From IMG/VR virus record IMGVR_UViG_3300002231_000781, positions 1 through 22,039 of that record: a stretch of DNA of 22,039 nt, one strand, 5' to 3'. The first letter of the stretch is position 1. The number at the start of each line of letters is the position of its first letter. Positions 1 to 6,391 of this stretch are shown here, piece by piece. Under the pieces are notes generated by a model. The model did not search any database. It worked only from the letters and a program-made list of their open reading frames with translations, and was not told the DNA's origin. The DNA is from a virus. Both the position numbers and the translations under genes were made by a program.

Positions 1-2491
1 CTTCACAATCAACCTCGGATTGGATTTTCCACTTGAACGTTTCCTTCTCACCCTCGGGGGTGTATTCGGATTCAACGTTCTTGACCATGGTTCCTTCCCG
101 GGTTGCGATCTCGCGGATCTTGCCCGGCAACTTGTCGCCGCCCTTGACCCGCTCGAACTTCGTGCGCTGGATCTGATCCGAGTTATCGACCAGGGCGTCG
201 AGAACTTTCCGGCGCGCGCGCAGGGGTTCCTTCCGCAGATCGGAACCCTTCGAAAGCATGACGTCAAAAGCCTTGAAGCGGAAGGCCTTATCGTCAGACG
301 AATCGGCCGACTGCAAATACGCCGTAACATCGGAATGCCCCAGGCGCTGACGGCCACGCATCTTGACCATTTCCCCGGCGATGATATAATCGTCGCCATT
401 CTCGGACTTGGCGTCTTCAACGATGTTCGGAAACTTCGCCGAATGTTCGTTGCCTTCATCGGAGAAGATCTTGACATCATCGCCCTTGCGATGGATTTCC
501 ATCCAAACGCCGTCGTATTTGGGCTCGATGAAATACTCGCCCTCAAGATCGGCAAAGCCCTCTATGTCGAAAAATTCGTTGTTCTTCGAACCGGATTTCC
601 GGGGTTTGACCGGACCAGCAGGAACACCGAATTTCAGATCCGCAACCTTGTTGACAAGCTGCACACCGCAATGGTCGCAGAGCTCCATGGATCCGATTTC
701 ATACGGAAGACCGCATTCACAATTGGCCGACTTTTTGCCTTCCAGATAGGCCTTATCGGGGGTATGCTTGTGCAAACCCTTGGGATTGGAAGCGTCATGT
801 CGATGCTTTCCTTCCTTTTTTTCGATGCTCCATACTTCAGTATGAACACCGTCAGTACCATCTTCATGACTGTGATCCCCGGCCTTTGTGCCGCGGGATC
901 GGCTATGCCGATGTTGGCCTTTAGGATTCGATTTGTCATGGCTGTGGGTAGCTACGGCATCAGACCCTTTCTGAGGGGCCAACAGATCCTCCTTGGCGCT
1001 GGATCCATCTGCAGCGTTTTCGGACTCTTCTGCAGGGGCGTTACCGGGTTCGGGCTCACCCGAAGCGGGTTCGCCAGTCTCGCCAGCTTCTCCGGCACCG
1101 CTTTCATCGGCTGCAGATTCGCCGCTCATCGGATCGGTTTCGCTATCTGTAGATTCGTCTGTCTGATCTTGCCCGCCCTCGGGCTCATTTTCCGGCGCTT
1201 CAGCACCAGCCGGTTCGGCATCACTTCCTGTGCCTGCCTCTCCTTCTGCAGCTTCACCACCTTCGGTCTCGCCTTCCCCGCCCTGATCGTCGGGAGCATT
1301 CCCCCCCGGGGTATTATCCGGTTGGCCTTCGCCTTCGGACTCTTGCCCGGCGGTTCCTTCGGGTTCGCCACCTGCGTTCTCAGGTTCACCGGTAGCCGGT
1401 TCACCTTCGCCCTCGCCTGCTTCGGACTCAGCGGTCGAAGATCCCGCTTCACCTTCACCGGCTGGCTGGCTGTCGGCTGCGCCTTCGCCATCGGTGGCTG
1501 GTGCGTCGCCTGATTTTCCTTCGGCTGATTCTGCCGTTTTCGGCTCAGTTTCGCCAGTTTTACCAGTATTGTCAGTTTCCGTGCTTTCCGTGTTAGACGT
1601 CCCGTCCGTTTGATTTTTTTGGTCCTCCTCCGGCGACGCGGACTCCAATTTCACCACGCTCCCACATTTACATTCAGAAGGCAACTCGCCTCTCACCGCT
1701 ACCAAAGCTTCACATTTGCCGCATTTTACGACCTTGACATCCTTCTCGCCTGCTGCTTTCAGCGCTTCTTCGACAGCATCATAACCAATTTTCTCTTCGT
1801 CAGATAACGCGCTGTTCAGCGATCCGGCTGTTTTCTGAAATGCACCACGATATACGTGGCTCAGCTCAGCAACGCCTTTGATCTGGCTCGGATAATAATA
1901 GCACACTTGCTTCTCGCCACCGACGTCGTAATCCTCGCCCAATTTGTGGTCGCACTTTGAAATGACCATCTGCTGACCAAAGAAGTTTACCGAATCCCAC
2001 TTCGTGTGGCAAATGGAGCAACGGGCTTCGGTATACCAATAACTGATGCTTCCTTCGCTCCTGATCCCGGCGTCGATCTCCCTGGCGATCTTCTCATATT
2101 CGGGGATTCCAGCCAGAAAATAGTACCACGCCTTGACCATCTTTTCGCCGTTCCGCTCCTGCACTTCTGCTTTGTACACTCGCGCCCAGGGCACTTTATC
2201 CATACGATGGCCTTCCATCATCGGAGCACCGGGCAACAGGTTGGCCAACCTGGCCAACGAGCTCACCTTCTTGCCGTTCAGTTCCCGCTCAGGATGAATC
2301 GACATCTTGGTTGTGGGGGATTCGCCAATGCAGAACATGGCCCGAACGTGAATCTCGTCAGTCTTCAACGGACGAAGGGGTCCGTTCTGTTTCAGCCCGT
2401 TGATAAGCTTCAGCTCATCATCGGAAATAGTGTCCTCATACTGGCAGGGTTCGTTCCCGGCCTGGAGTAATGCAAAGAATCGGTGCTTCAT
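1..2491 (-). CDS. Prohead-protease-like domain fused to ATP-dependent DNA ligase (C-terminus beyond window)
   Basis: The frame reads from ATG at 2491 to the left edge with no stop: 830 codons, C-terminus missing. GGAGG lies 7 bases before the ATG; an in-frame-less ATG at 2505 stops after five codons. Residues about 45-230 resemble phage prohead proteases (S78-type): His95 in GHRMDKVPWARV and Ser148 in SEGSISYW match the usual His and Ser motifs, followed by a CSIC cysteine pair at 158-161 and an ELS-VYRGA segment. A CxxC/CxC ribbon lies near 258-280. Residues about 285-500 are an acidic Gly/Glu/Ala/Pro/Ser linker, then a His-rich stretch. A zinc ribbon (C591, C593, C605, C608) precedes the ligase adenylation domain: motif I K658-Y-D-G, AGEMV at 705-709, FKAFDVM at 739-745, EGTMVK at 799-804 and a motif V-like FKWKI at 819-823. 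Lys658 should be the AMP-accepting residue. The ligase call is strong and the protease call is good. The OB-fold domain is not in view. Confidence 0.85.
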   Translation of the reverse strand, partial: MKHRFFALLQAGNEPCQYEDTISDDELKLINGLKQNGPLRPLKTDEIHVRAMFCIGESPTTKMSIHPERELNGKKVSSLARLANLLPGAPMMEGHRMDKVPWARVYKAEVQERNGEKMVKAWYYFLAGIPEYEKIAREIDAGIRSEGSISYWYTEARCSICHTKWDSVNFFGQQMVISKCDHKLGEDYDVGGEKQVCYYYPSQIKGVAELSHVYRGAFQKTAGSLNSALSDEEKIGYDAVEEALKAAGEKDVKVVKCGKCEALVAVRGELPSECKCGSVVKLESASPEEDQKNQTDGTSNTESTETDNTGKTGETEPKTAESAEGKSGDAPATDGEGAADSQPAGEGEAGSSTAESEAGEGEGEPATGEPENAGGEPEGTAGQESEGEGQPDNTPGGNAPDDQGGEGETEGGEAAEGEAGTGSDAEPAGAEAPENEPEGGQDQTDESTDSETDPMSGESAADESGAGEAGETGEPASGEPEPGNAPAEESENAADGSSAKEDLLAPQKGSDAVATHSHDKSNPKGQHRHSRSRGTKAGDHSHEDGTDGVHTEVWSIEKKEGKHRHDASNPKGLHKHTPDKAYLEGKKSANCECGLPYEIGSMELCDHCGVQLVNKVADLKFGVPAGPVKPRKSGSKNNEFFDIEGFADLEGEYFIEPKYDGVWMEIHRKGDDVKIFSDEGNEHSAKFPNIVEDAKSENGDDYIIAGEMVKMRGRQRLGHSDVTAYLQSADSSDDKAFRFKAFDVMLSKGSDLRKEPLRARRKVLDALVDNSDQIQRTKFERVKGGDKLPGKIREIATREGTMVKNVESEYTPEGEKETFKWKIQSEVDCE

Positions 2492-2581
2492 GCGGAAGCC
2501 TCCATGTTGGGGTGAATCGAAAAACAAGGGGAAATTATTCCGGGTTTAATTCTTAAAACACTCAAAGTGGTCATACTGGGA

Positions 2582-2610
2582 AAATTAAAGACATTTGACA
2601 AATCAGTCAA
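2582..2610 (-). promoter_or_regulatory. Promoter candidate for the protease-ligase gene
   Basis: Read on the minus strand, TTGACT (2610-2605) is followed by a 17-base spacer and TAATTT (2587-2582), about 90 bases upstream of the ATG at 2491. The -35 box forms one arm of an inverted repeat shared with the divergent promoter. Called from motif match only. Confidence 0.45.
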
Positions 2611-2623
2611 CACCTATTATCGT
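2595..2623 (+). promoter_or_regulatory. Promoter candidate for the 2665 gene, overlapping the divergent promoter
   Basis: TTGACA at 2595-2600 is a perfect -35 box. After 17 bases, TATCGT at 2618-2623 is a moderate -10 match. The first five bases of the -35 form the inverted repeat TTGAC-aaatca-GTCAA (2595-2610), whose other arm holds the -35 of the minus-strand promoter. One bound protein could therefore block both directions. Confidence 0.45.
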
Positions 2624-2664
2624 TTCTCATGTAGACCTACAACACCAACAAGGAGTTTCCCCCT

Positions 2665-3150
2665 ATGATCGACCAACTTGCTGAATGTATGACAATCTTG
2701 TATGGTTCCACCAAGCTGAAGCGCTTGCCGGACACCATGACAGCCAAATACCTGCGACTTTACCTTCTGGCCCGATCCATGAACACCGACCTGAAATTGC
2801 TGCACAAAGACGGGGAAATGTCCACGTACCAGATGGCAAAGTACCTGAAATGCGATGTCAGGACAGTGGACGGCATGATCAATGCGGCCCACGACAAGGG
2901 CCTACTCAAACACTCAATCCACAAGAAACGCTGTTATGCCTGGCAATTCCCCGACCTGCTGGCCGAGGCTGAACACCACATGGCATTGAACCAACTCCGG
3001 GTGATGCTACCCCAGGCCAAGATCGAGTTCCTTCAGAAACGAATGCAGCTGTCCACCGAGTACGTTCAGGATAAAATCGAAAAATGGCAATTCAGCTGCA
3101 TTTCCAAAGACCACGAAATCCTCTTCGGGATGATCTTGCACAACAGGTAG
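2665..3150 (+). CDS. Winged-helix-like putative DNA-binding protein
   Basis: This 161-residue protein starts at ATG 2665 with AAGGAG 9 bases upstream. Residues about 50-85 (GEMSTYQMAKYLKCDVRTVD, then GMINAAHDKGLLKH) have the spacing of a helix-turn-helix with a recognition helix, followed by a likely wing (HKKRCYAW). The C-terminal half is helical and charged, with no recognised domain. It is the first plus-strand gene, flanked on both sides by TTGACAA-containing dyads, so an autoregulator or a switch between the left gene and the early operon is plausible. It could also be a replication accessory protein, since such wHTH folds occur in phage initiators. The exact family is not recognised. 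The function is inferred from the fold-like pattern and position only. Confidence 0.7.
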   Translation: MIDQLAECMTILYGSTKLKRLPDTMTAKYLRLYLLARSMNTDLKLLHKDGEMSTYQMAKYLKCDVRTVDGMINAAHDKGLLKHSIHKKRCYAWQFPDLLAEAEHHMALNQLRVMLPQAKIEFLQKRMQLSTEYVQDKIEKWQFSCISKDHEILFGMILHNR

Positions 3151-3183
3151 TACCGCAACGAAACCGGATACCACATGTAGCGG

Positions 3184-3211
3184 TTGACAAGTCCTTGTCA
3201 GAAGCTATTTT
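3184..3211 (+). promoter_or_regulatory. Early-operon promoter with dyad operator overlapping the -35 box
   Basis: TTGACA at 3184-3189, a 16-base spacer and TATTTT at 3206-3211 make a good sigma70 match. A perfect inverted repeat TGACAAG-tc-CTTGTCA (3185-3200) overlaps the -35 box, and a further TGACAA half-site lies at 3222-3227. The half-site TTGACAA is also present at 2595. This layout suits repression by a dimeric regulator, possibly the 2665 product. Confidence 0.5.
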
Positions 3212-3250
3212 AATAACCACATGACAAACTCCAGATCATAACAAATCACT

Positions 3251-3312
3251 CCCGGCAGGGGTCGGCAAGCCTGCCCTGGTACGTGCGTCATGTCACGTAA
3301 GCCCCTGCCGGG
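3251..3312 (+). promoter_or_regulatory. Structured leader that can fold as a three-way junction
   Basis: A perfect 11-bp inverted repeat, CCCGGCAGGGG (3251-3261) with CCCCTGCCGGG (3302-3312), encloses two smaller hairpins: GGCA-agcc-TGCC (3264-3275) and TACGTG-cgtcatgt-CACGTA (3280-3299). The outer stem ends 8 bases before the AGGAG of the GTG-3331 gene. An alternative stem, GGCAGG (3254-3259) with CCTGCC (3270-3275), would compete with the outer stem. It could be an RNA control element, a protein-binding leader or part of an origin. It matches no class I recognise. Confidence 0.5.
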
Positions 3313-3330
3313 GATTATACAGGAGAACCA

Positions 3331-4098
3331 GTGGCACAGGACAAAGACCAGTTCGCCCCGATATACACGCCGATACTCGATCATGTCCAGGACGGGCGTA
3401 TGACCCACGAAATGTTCACCCTATATGTAATCCTCCACCTTATTCAGGACTTCAAAACAGGATGTGTAACCCAAACCAATTACAAAGAGCTGTCCGACCT
3501 TTTCAACGCATCGGTGAATACGACCCGGAAAACCATGCGGGCTCTCTGCCCACACTACATCCAGTTCGTACCCAAACAAGGAATTCGCTATTTCAAGGTA
3601 ATTATCATGAATCGGAGAAGGCCCGGACGGGAGATTATGAACCCTAGAAATTCAAATGGTCAAAGTTTGACCATATGCAAACCGTGCACATTTCCAAATG
3701 AGCAAAATTCGAGCCCTAATGAGCAAAATCAGAACCAACTTATGCAAAGTTTGCATGGGTCTAGTATATACTCCAGAGTTACAGAGAACAGAGAAACATC
3801 CCACCCACCCACCGAGCAGGTTTTTGGCTTCGCCAATGAGGGAGAAAAAGGCCCAAGCCCAAGCCAAAACACCAAGCCGGGGGCTACGCCCCCTCCGTCA
3901 GGAGAAGAAGACACCCCGCGCGCGCCGCTGCCCCCTCACATGGAATACGACAGCAAAGGCAGGGAGAAGCCCCTGCACTTCCCCGACGAATGGAACGACA
4001 TGACCCCGGGCGATAGGCTCGACTGGTCCATGGATAAGGAATTCGACCAACAAACCGGCATACTCGTACGAAAGGAGAATGAATGCCAAAAAGAATAA
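3331..4098 (+). CDS. Replication-initiator-like protein with N-terminal winged helix
   Basis: This 255-residue protein starts at GTG 3331, with AGGAG 5 bases upstream. Residues 1-100 look like the winged-helix domain of phage replication organisers: an N-terminal helix, then ytLYVILHLIQDFKTGCVT-type helices, the turn NYKELSDLFNASVNTTRKTMRAL, and the wing YIQFVPKQGIRYFKVI. Residues about 105-155 are Gln/Asn-rich with a repeated PNEQN unit; this is where the DNA carries palindromes and spaced repeats. Residues 170-210 are Pro/Ser/Gly-rich linker, ending in a charged tail. A DNA-binding head, a disordered middle containing ori-like DNA and a C-terminal tail resemble the layout of lambda O, though no close homology is claimed. 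A helicase loader is not identified next to it. It overlaps the next gene by 16 bases. Confidence 0.55.
   Translation: MAQDKDQFAPIYTPILDHVQDGRMTHEMFTLYVILHLIQDFKTGCVTQTNYKELSDLFNASVNTTRKTMRALCPHYIQFVPKQGIRYFKVIIMNRRRPGREIMNPRNSNGQSLTICKPCTFPNEQNSSPNEQNQNQLMQSLHGSSIYSRVTENRETSHPPTEQVFGFANEGEKGPSPSQNTKPGATPPPSGEEDTPRAPLPPHMEYDSKGREKPLHFPDEWNDMTPGDRLDWSMDKEFDQQTGILVRKENECQKE
3656..3756 (+). repeat. Palindromes and spaced GCAAA repeats inside the initiator-like gene (candidate origin)
   Basis: Two perfect odd palindromes share the core CAAAGTTTG: ATGGTCAAA-g-TTTGACCAT (3656-3674) and ATGCAAA-g-TTTGCAT (3742-3756). Their centres, 3665 and 3749, are 84 bases apart. Between them, AATGAGCAAAAT occurs twice (3697-3708 and 3718-3729). 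GCAAA units start at 3677, 3702, 3723 and 3744, so the last three are 21 bases apart, about two helical turns. The 21-base spacing is also seven codons, so part of it may simply reflect the repeated PNEQN peptide. Confidence 0.45.
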
Positions 4099-4511
4099 CC
4101 GTCGCCGATCTGGTCGGCATCGTAGGGCGCCTCAACGTAGAAATGGACAATCGGGACGACTTGTCCATGTCCGCCGGGCTTTACTTGAGAACAGACGGGT
4201 ACCGCCACGACGTCAAATGGATGGGCGATTCCCTTTGGGATAACGAGGACAACAGGCCTGAAGAGGAAACGGTGGAGACCACCGAAATCCACATCCGGGA
4301 ATCCATTGCCGCCCTGGCCGACTATACCGCCAACTTCAAGAACATGGATTCACAAGGGAAAGGGTGTTTCCACCCCGGCATAATGTGCTCAGCCTGCAAA
4401 GATCAGGCGAATTGGCCAAATTGCGCAAAAGCAAAACAAGACCAGGAATCTTACACGGCTATAACTCCGGGCTCCGCCCATCGTCAGCCGCAAGAAAAGG
4501 CAGGCTCATAA
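4083..4511 (+). CDS. Hypothetical protein with C-terminal Cys cluster
   Basis: This 142-residue protein starts at ATG 4083, inside the end of the preceding gene, with AGGAG 5 bases upstream. The N-terminal 60 residues contain VADLVGIVGRLNVEMD and a Tyr/Gly-rich strand region. The middle has an acidic stretch (EEETVETTE) and a helix. Near residues 95-114 the pattern CFHPGIMCSACKDQANWPNC gives four cysteines that could bind a metal. No family is recognised. It lies between the initiator-like gene and another Cys-rich small gene, and its stop overlaps the next start (TAATG), so the two are probably translationally coupled. Confidence 0.65.
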   Translation: MPKRITVADLVGIVGRLNVEMDNRDDLSMSAGLYLRTDGYRHDVKWMGDSLWDNEDNRPEEETVETTEIHIRESIAALADYTANFKNMDSQGKGCFHPGIMCSACKDQANWPNCAKAKQDQESYTAITPGSAHRQPQEKAGS

Positions 4512-4816
4512 TGGCAAAAACCAAAACCCCGAAAATCCCCCACATGATATCGACCACCGAAATGAATCATCGCCTCCTGGCCGAAATCAGGGTGCTCGGC
4601 CGGATCTTCGGATTTGGCGCGATCATGCAGGCCACCAATGCGGCATGGAACCACCAGGCCCTCGAGCTGAGACGCCCGGGTGAAGAGCGCACAATCGGGC
4701 CGGCTGCGGCAACGACAGTGCTCTGCGAGTGCCCGGAACCCGGCAAATGCGAATGGTGCTGCGGATCCGGTTGGCTCACTAAACACGTAAAATCGTTGAA
4801 GGAGAAAAAGGCATGA
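4511..4816 (+). CDS. Small hypothetical protein with DnaJ-like zinc-finger tail
   Basis: The start chosen is ATG 4511, which shares one base with the preceding stop and gives 101 residues. The same frame stays open upstream, but that part lies within the previous gene. Residues 20-60 form likely helices (NHRLLAEIRVLGRIFG, then IMQATNAAWNHQALEL). The tail CECPEPGKCEWCCGSGW (about residues 76-92) has the CxC...CxxCxGxG spacing seen in DnaJ-type and tRNA-synthetase-type zinc fingers. The function is unknown. The stop overlaps the next ATG (ATGA). Confidence 0.6.
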   Translation: MAKTKTPKIPHMISTTEMNHRLLAEIRVLGRIFGFGAIMQATNAAWNHQALELRRPGEERTIGPAAATTVLCECPEPGKCEWCCGSGWLTKHVKSLKEKKA

Positions 4817-5655
4817 CAGAAAAAAGTAAGGCTTCCTGCTCGAACTGCTTTCATCACTGCGTTTGCAGTATTGACCGATCCATGTACGGAAACAGCGTTA
4901 TCACCCTGGGGTCCGATACCACATTGACCCTATATCCAAAACCCGGGGACGTACTGTTCGGAGAGCTGCAGGATCTATGCGCCCGCTACTGCGACCATTA
5001 CCTGTCCGTGGGCCAGGGGAAAGACACAATCGCGGCCGTGCCAATCGAGGGCCACGGGTCATACTTCCCCTTGGGTAAATTCATCCACGACCAAAAGGCC
5101 TGGTCAGAAAAGACCTTTGGGTCCGGCACCCGCACCGAGGGCATTTTGCGGCACATCGAAAAAGAAATGGCAGAGATCCGGCAGGATCCCACGGACATTA
5201 TGGAATGGACCGACATTCTCCTGCTAACCCTTGATGGAATATGGCGCCGGGGATTCGATGCTTCGGCGATCTGCTCCGCCCTGGTCGCAAAGCAAACCCA
5301 AAACTTCCACCGGGAATGGCCCGCAGCTGGGCCACAGGATGAACCAAACGAGCACATTAAAACCCATGAAAAGGTAGGCCCGATATCGCAAGGCCGGATC
5401 CATGTAAACCAAGTGTACCGAATTCAAAACAACTTCCACAAATCGGAGTCAAGCCCGACATATCGTATCATGGGTGCATGGACCAAAACCGTAGGCGGTC
5501 ACTGCTGTTTGGTCCGCACCGACGGCAAGGGACACGCGTACGCCGGTAAAATGGTACACGTAAAAAGCGTGTGGGATATCTCAGCCCGGGAATTCGAACT
5601 CATCACCGACGGAAAGCCAGCATGGTTCCGCCTGGTCAAGGAGGACGAATCATGA
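4813..5655 (+). CDS. dATP/dGTP pyrophosphohydrolase (DUF550/MazZ-like) domain protein
   Basis: This 280-residue protein starts at ATG 4813 in an ATGA overlap, with AGGAG upstream. Residues about 93-172 match DUF550, known from phages as a dATP/dGTP pyrophosphohydrolase of the all-alpha NTP-pyrophosphatase superfamily: FGSGTRTEGILRHIEKEM, then EWTDILLLTLDGIWRRGF and an ALVAKQ-N-R-WP ending. The metal-binding pairs E118/E121 and E131/D134 are intact. The domain is flanked by a Cys-rich N-terminus (CSNCFHHCVC, residues 9-18) and a roughly 95-residue C-terminal beta-rich extension of unknown role (VYRIQ...WFRLV). It would convert dNTPs to dNMPs plus pyrophosphate, shaping nucleotide pools for phage DNA synthesis. 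In diaminopurine phages MazZ works with PurZ; no PurZ is visible here. Confidence 0.8.
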   Translation: MTEKSKASCSNCFHHCVCSIDRSMYGNSVITLGSDTTLTLYPKPGDVLFGELQDLCARYCDHYLSVGQGKDTIAAVPIEGHGSYFPLGKFIHDQKAWSEKTFGSGTRTEGILRHIEKEMAEIRQDPTDIMEWTDILLLTLDGIWRRGFDASAICSALVAKQTQNFHREWPAAGPQDEPNEHIKTHEKVGPISQGRIHVNQVYRIQNNFHKSESSPTYRIMGAWTKTVGGHCCLVRTDGKGHAYAGKMVHVKSVWDISAREFELITDGKPAWFRLVKEDES

Positions 5656-5870
5656 AAGGGCTTCCAATTGCATTCGTCGCAATCTGCATCGGAGTTTTGA
5701 TCGGCATGGTTTGCGAGCAGGGCTGCGCCCTCATGTCGCACACTATGGAAATTGACCCCGAATACATCGACTATGCCGTTCGTGCGGAGTTTGCCGACTC
5801 CGCCACCGTAGTCAAGAAGCTGAAGAACGGCAATGTAATTATCAAATTCCACTACTCAGAGGATGAATGA
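5652..5870 (+). CDS. Small membrane-anchored hypothetical protein
   Basis: The start is ATG 5652 in an ATGA overlap with the previous stop, giving 72 residues. Residues 3-20 (GLPIAFVAICIGVLIGMV) form one hydrophobic segment, a transmembrane anchor or signal. The remaining 50 residues are polar and acidic, ending in KLKNGNVIIKFHYSEDE. Two cysteines follow the hydrophobic segment (CEQGC). There is no lipobox clear enough to call a lipoprotein. No family is recognised. Confidence 0.6.
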   Translation: MKGLPIAFVAICIGVLIGMVCEQGCALMSHTMEIDPEYIDYAVRAEFADSATVVKKLKNGNVIIKFHYSEDE

Positions 5871-6166
5871 TGCAGAAAAACGAACTCCTGGCAAAGACGG
5901 AGATTCTCGGGATCCCTGTCGAAATACGCCGGTACACCGACGATGCGCTGTTGCACATCACGGTCAAAACGCCTGAGAAGGGAACTAAAGTCCGGGCCCC
6001 TTCGGTTCCAACCCTCATAAGACTTGAGCTCCAGGGCGGTTCGCTCGAAGTGGAAACTATTTCCGGTGATACCAAAGGCTTGCTCATGCAATACCCGCCC
6101 GCAGTCAGCAGTCACTCGGGACCGTCTTTCATTATGAGATATCCGTCACCAAAACAAGGAGGATGA
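5867..6166 (+). CDS. Hypothetical protein
   Basis: This 99-residue protein starts at ATG 5867, overlapping the preceding stop; a second ATG follows at once, so the true start could be 5870. The sequence has alternating beta-like segments (GIPVEIRRYTDDALLHITV, then LIRLELQGGSLEVETIS) and a Pro/Ser-rich end. There is no hydrophobic segment, no cysteine and no recognised motif. Its place in the coupled early operon suggests real translation. No function can be proposed. Confidence 0.55.
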   Translation: MMQKNELLAKTEILGIPVEIRRYTDDALLHITVKTPEKGTKVRAPSVPTLIRLELQGGSLEVETISGDTKGLLMQYPPAVSSHSGPSFIMRYPSPKQGG

Positions 6167-6391
6167 GTGGATATTCACATCGACGAATCTATTGCAGTCA
6201 TTATTATTACCGGCTACTTCGTAGCGTCAGCCCTTTCCATGATACCGGCCTTTCTGGCACTCAAAGCAGCCAAGCTCAAAAACTCCAAATCAAACATTCA
6301 CATTGCCGTCCATGAGGCGCCAGGCAATTCTGAAGTACCGTCGCCAAAAGTATTTATCACCGATCACCAAGGGAGGCAGCACAGTGTCTGA
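6167..6391 (+). CDS. Small single-span membrane protein
   Basis: The start is GTG 6167, immediately after the previous TGA, with AGGAGG just upstream inside the previous gene; the product is 74 residues. Residues about 9-34 (AVIIITGYFVASALSMIPA and on) make one long hydrophobic span, followed by a Lys-rich segment (KAAKLKNSK) that fits the cytoplasmic side. The soluble tail is about 35 residues. No family is recognised. It overlaps the next gene by 8 bases. Confidence 0.55.
   Translation: MDIHIDESIAVIIITGYFVASALSMIPAFLALKAAKLKNSKSNIHIAVHEAPGNSEVPSPKVFITDHQGRQHSV

Noticed and set aside
1126-1491. A 121-codon minus-strand frame, and shorter ones in this stretch
   Set aside because: It is an out-of-phase reading of the acidic linker, basic and repetitive with no ribosome site.
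20-1513. A 497-codon open frame on the plus strand
   Set aside because: It lies wholly antisense to the protease-ligase gene, whose minus-strand frame has clear enzyme motifs. The plus frame arises from the low-complexity linker and has no recognisable domain.
2006-2470. A 154-codon plus-strand frame
   Set aside because: It is antisense to the protease-like domain, which has conserved His and Ser motifs, and it has no ribosome site or family.
3751-3780. The palindromic AGTATATACT near 3763 as a promoter or operator
   Set aside because: There is no -35 partner and no gene start follows. It is noted only as part of the A+T-richer stretch beside the candidate origin.
6303-6383. Upstream starts for the zinc-ribbon gene, and similar extensions at 4364, 5571, 7349, 9616, 9878, 14261 and 14683
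   Set aside because: Most of these lie inside the preceding gene without a ribosome site; the internal starts fit the coupled-overlap pattern better.
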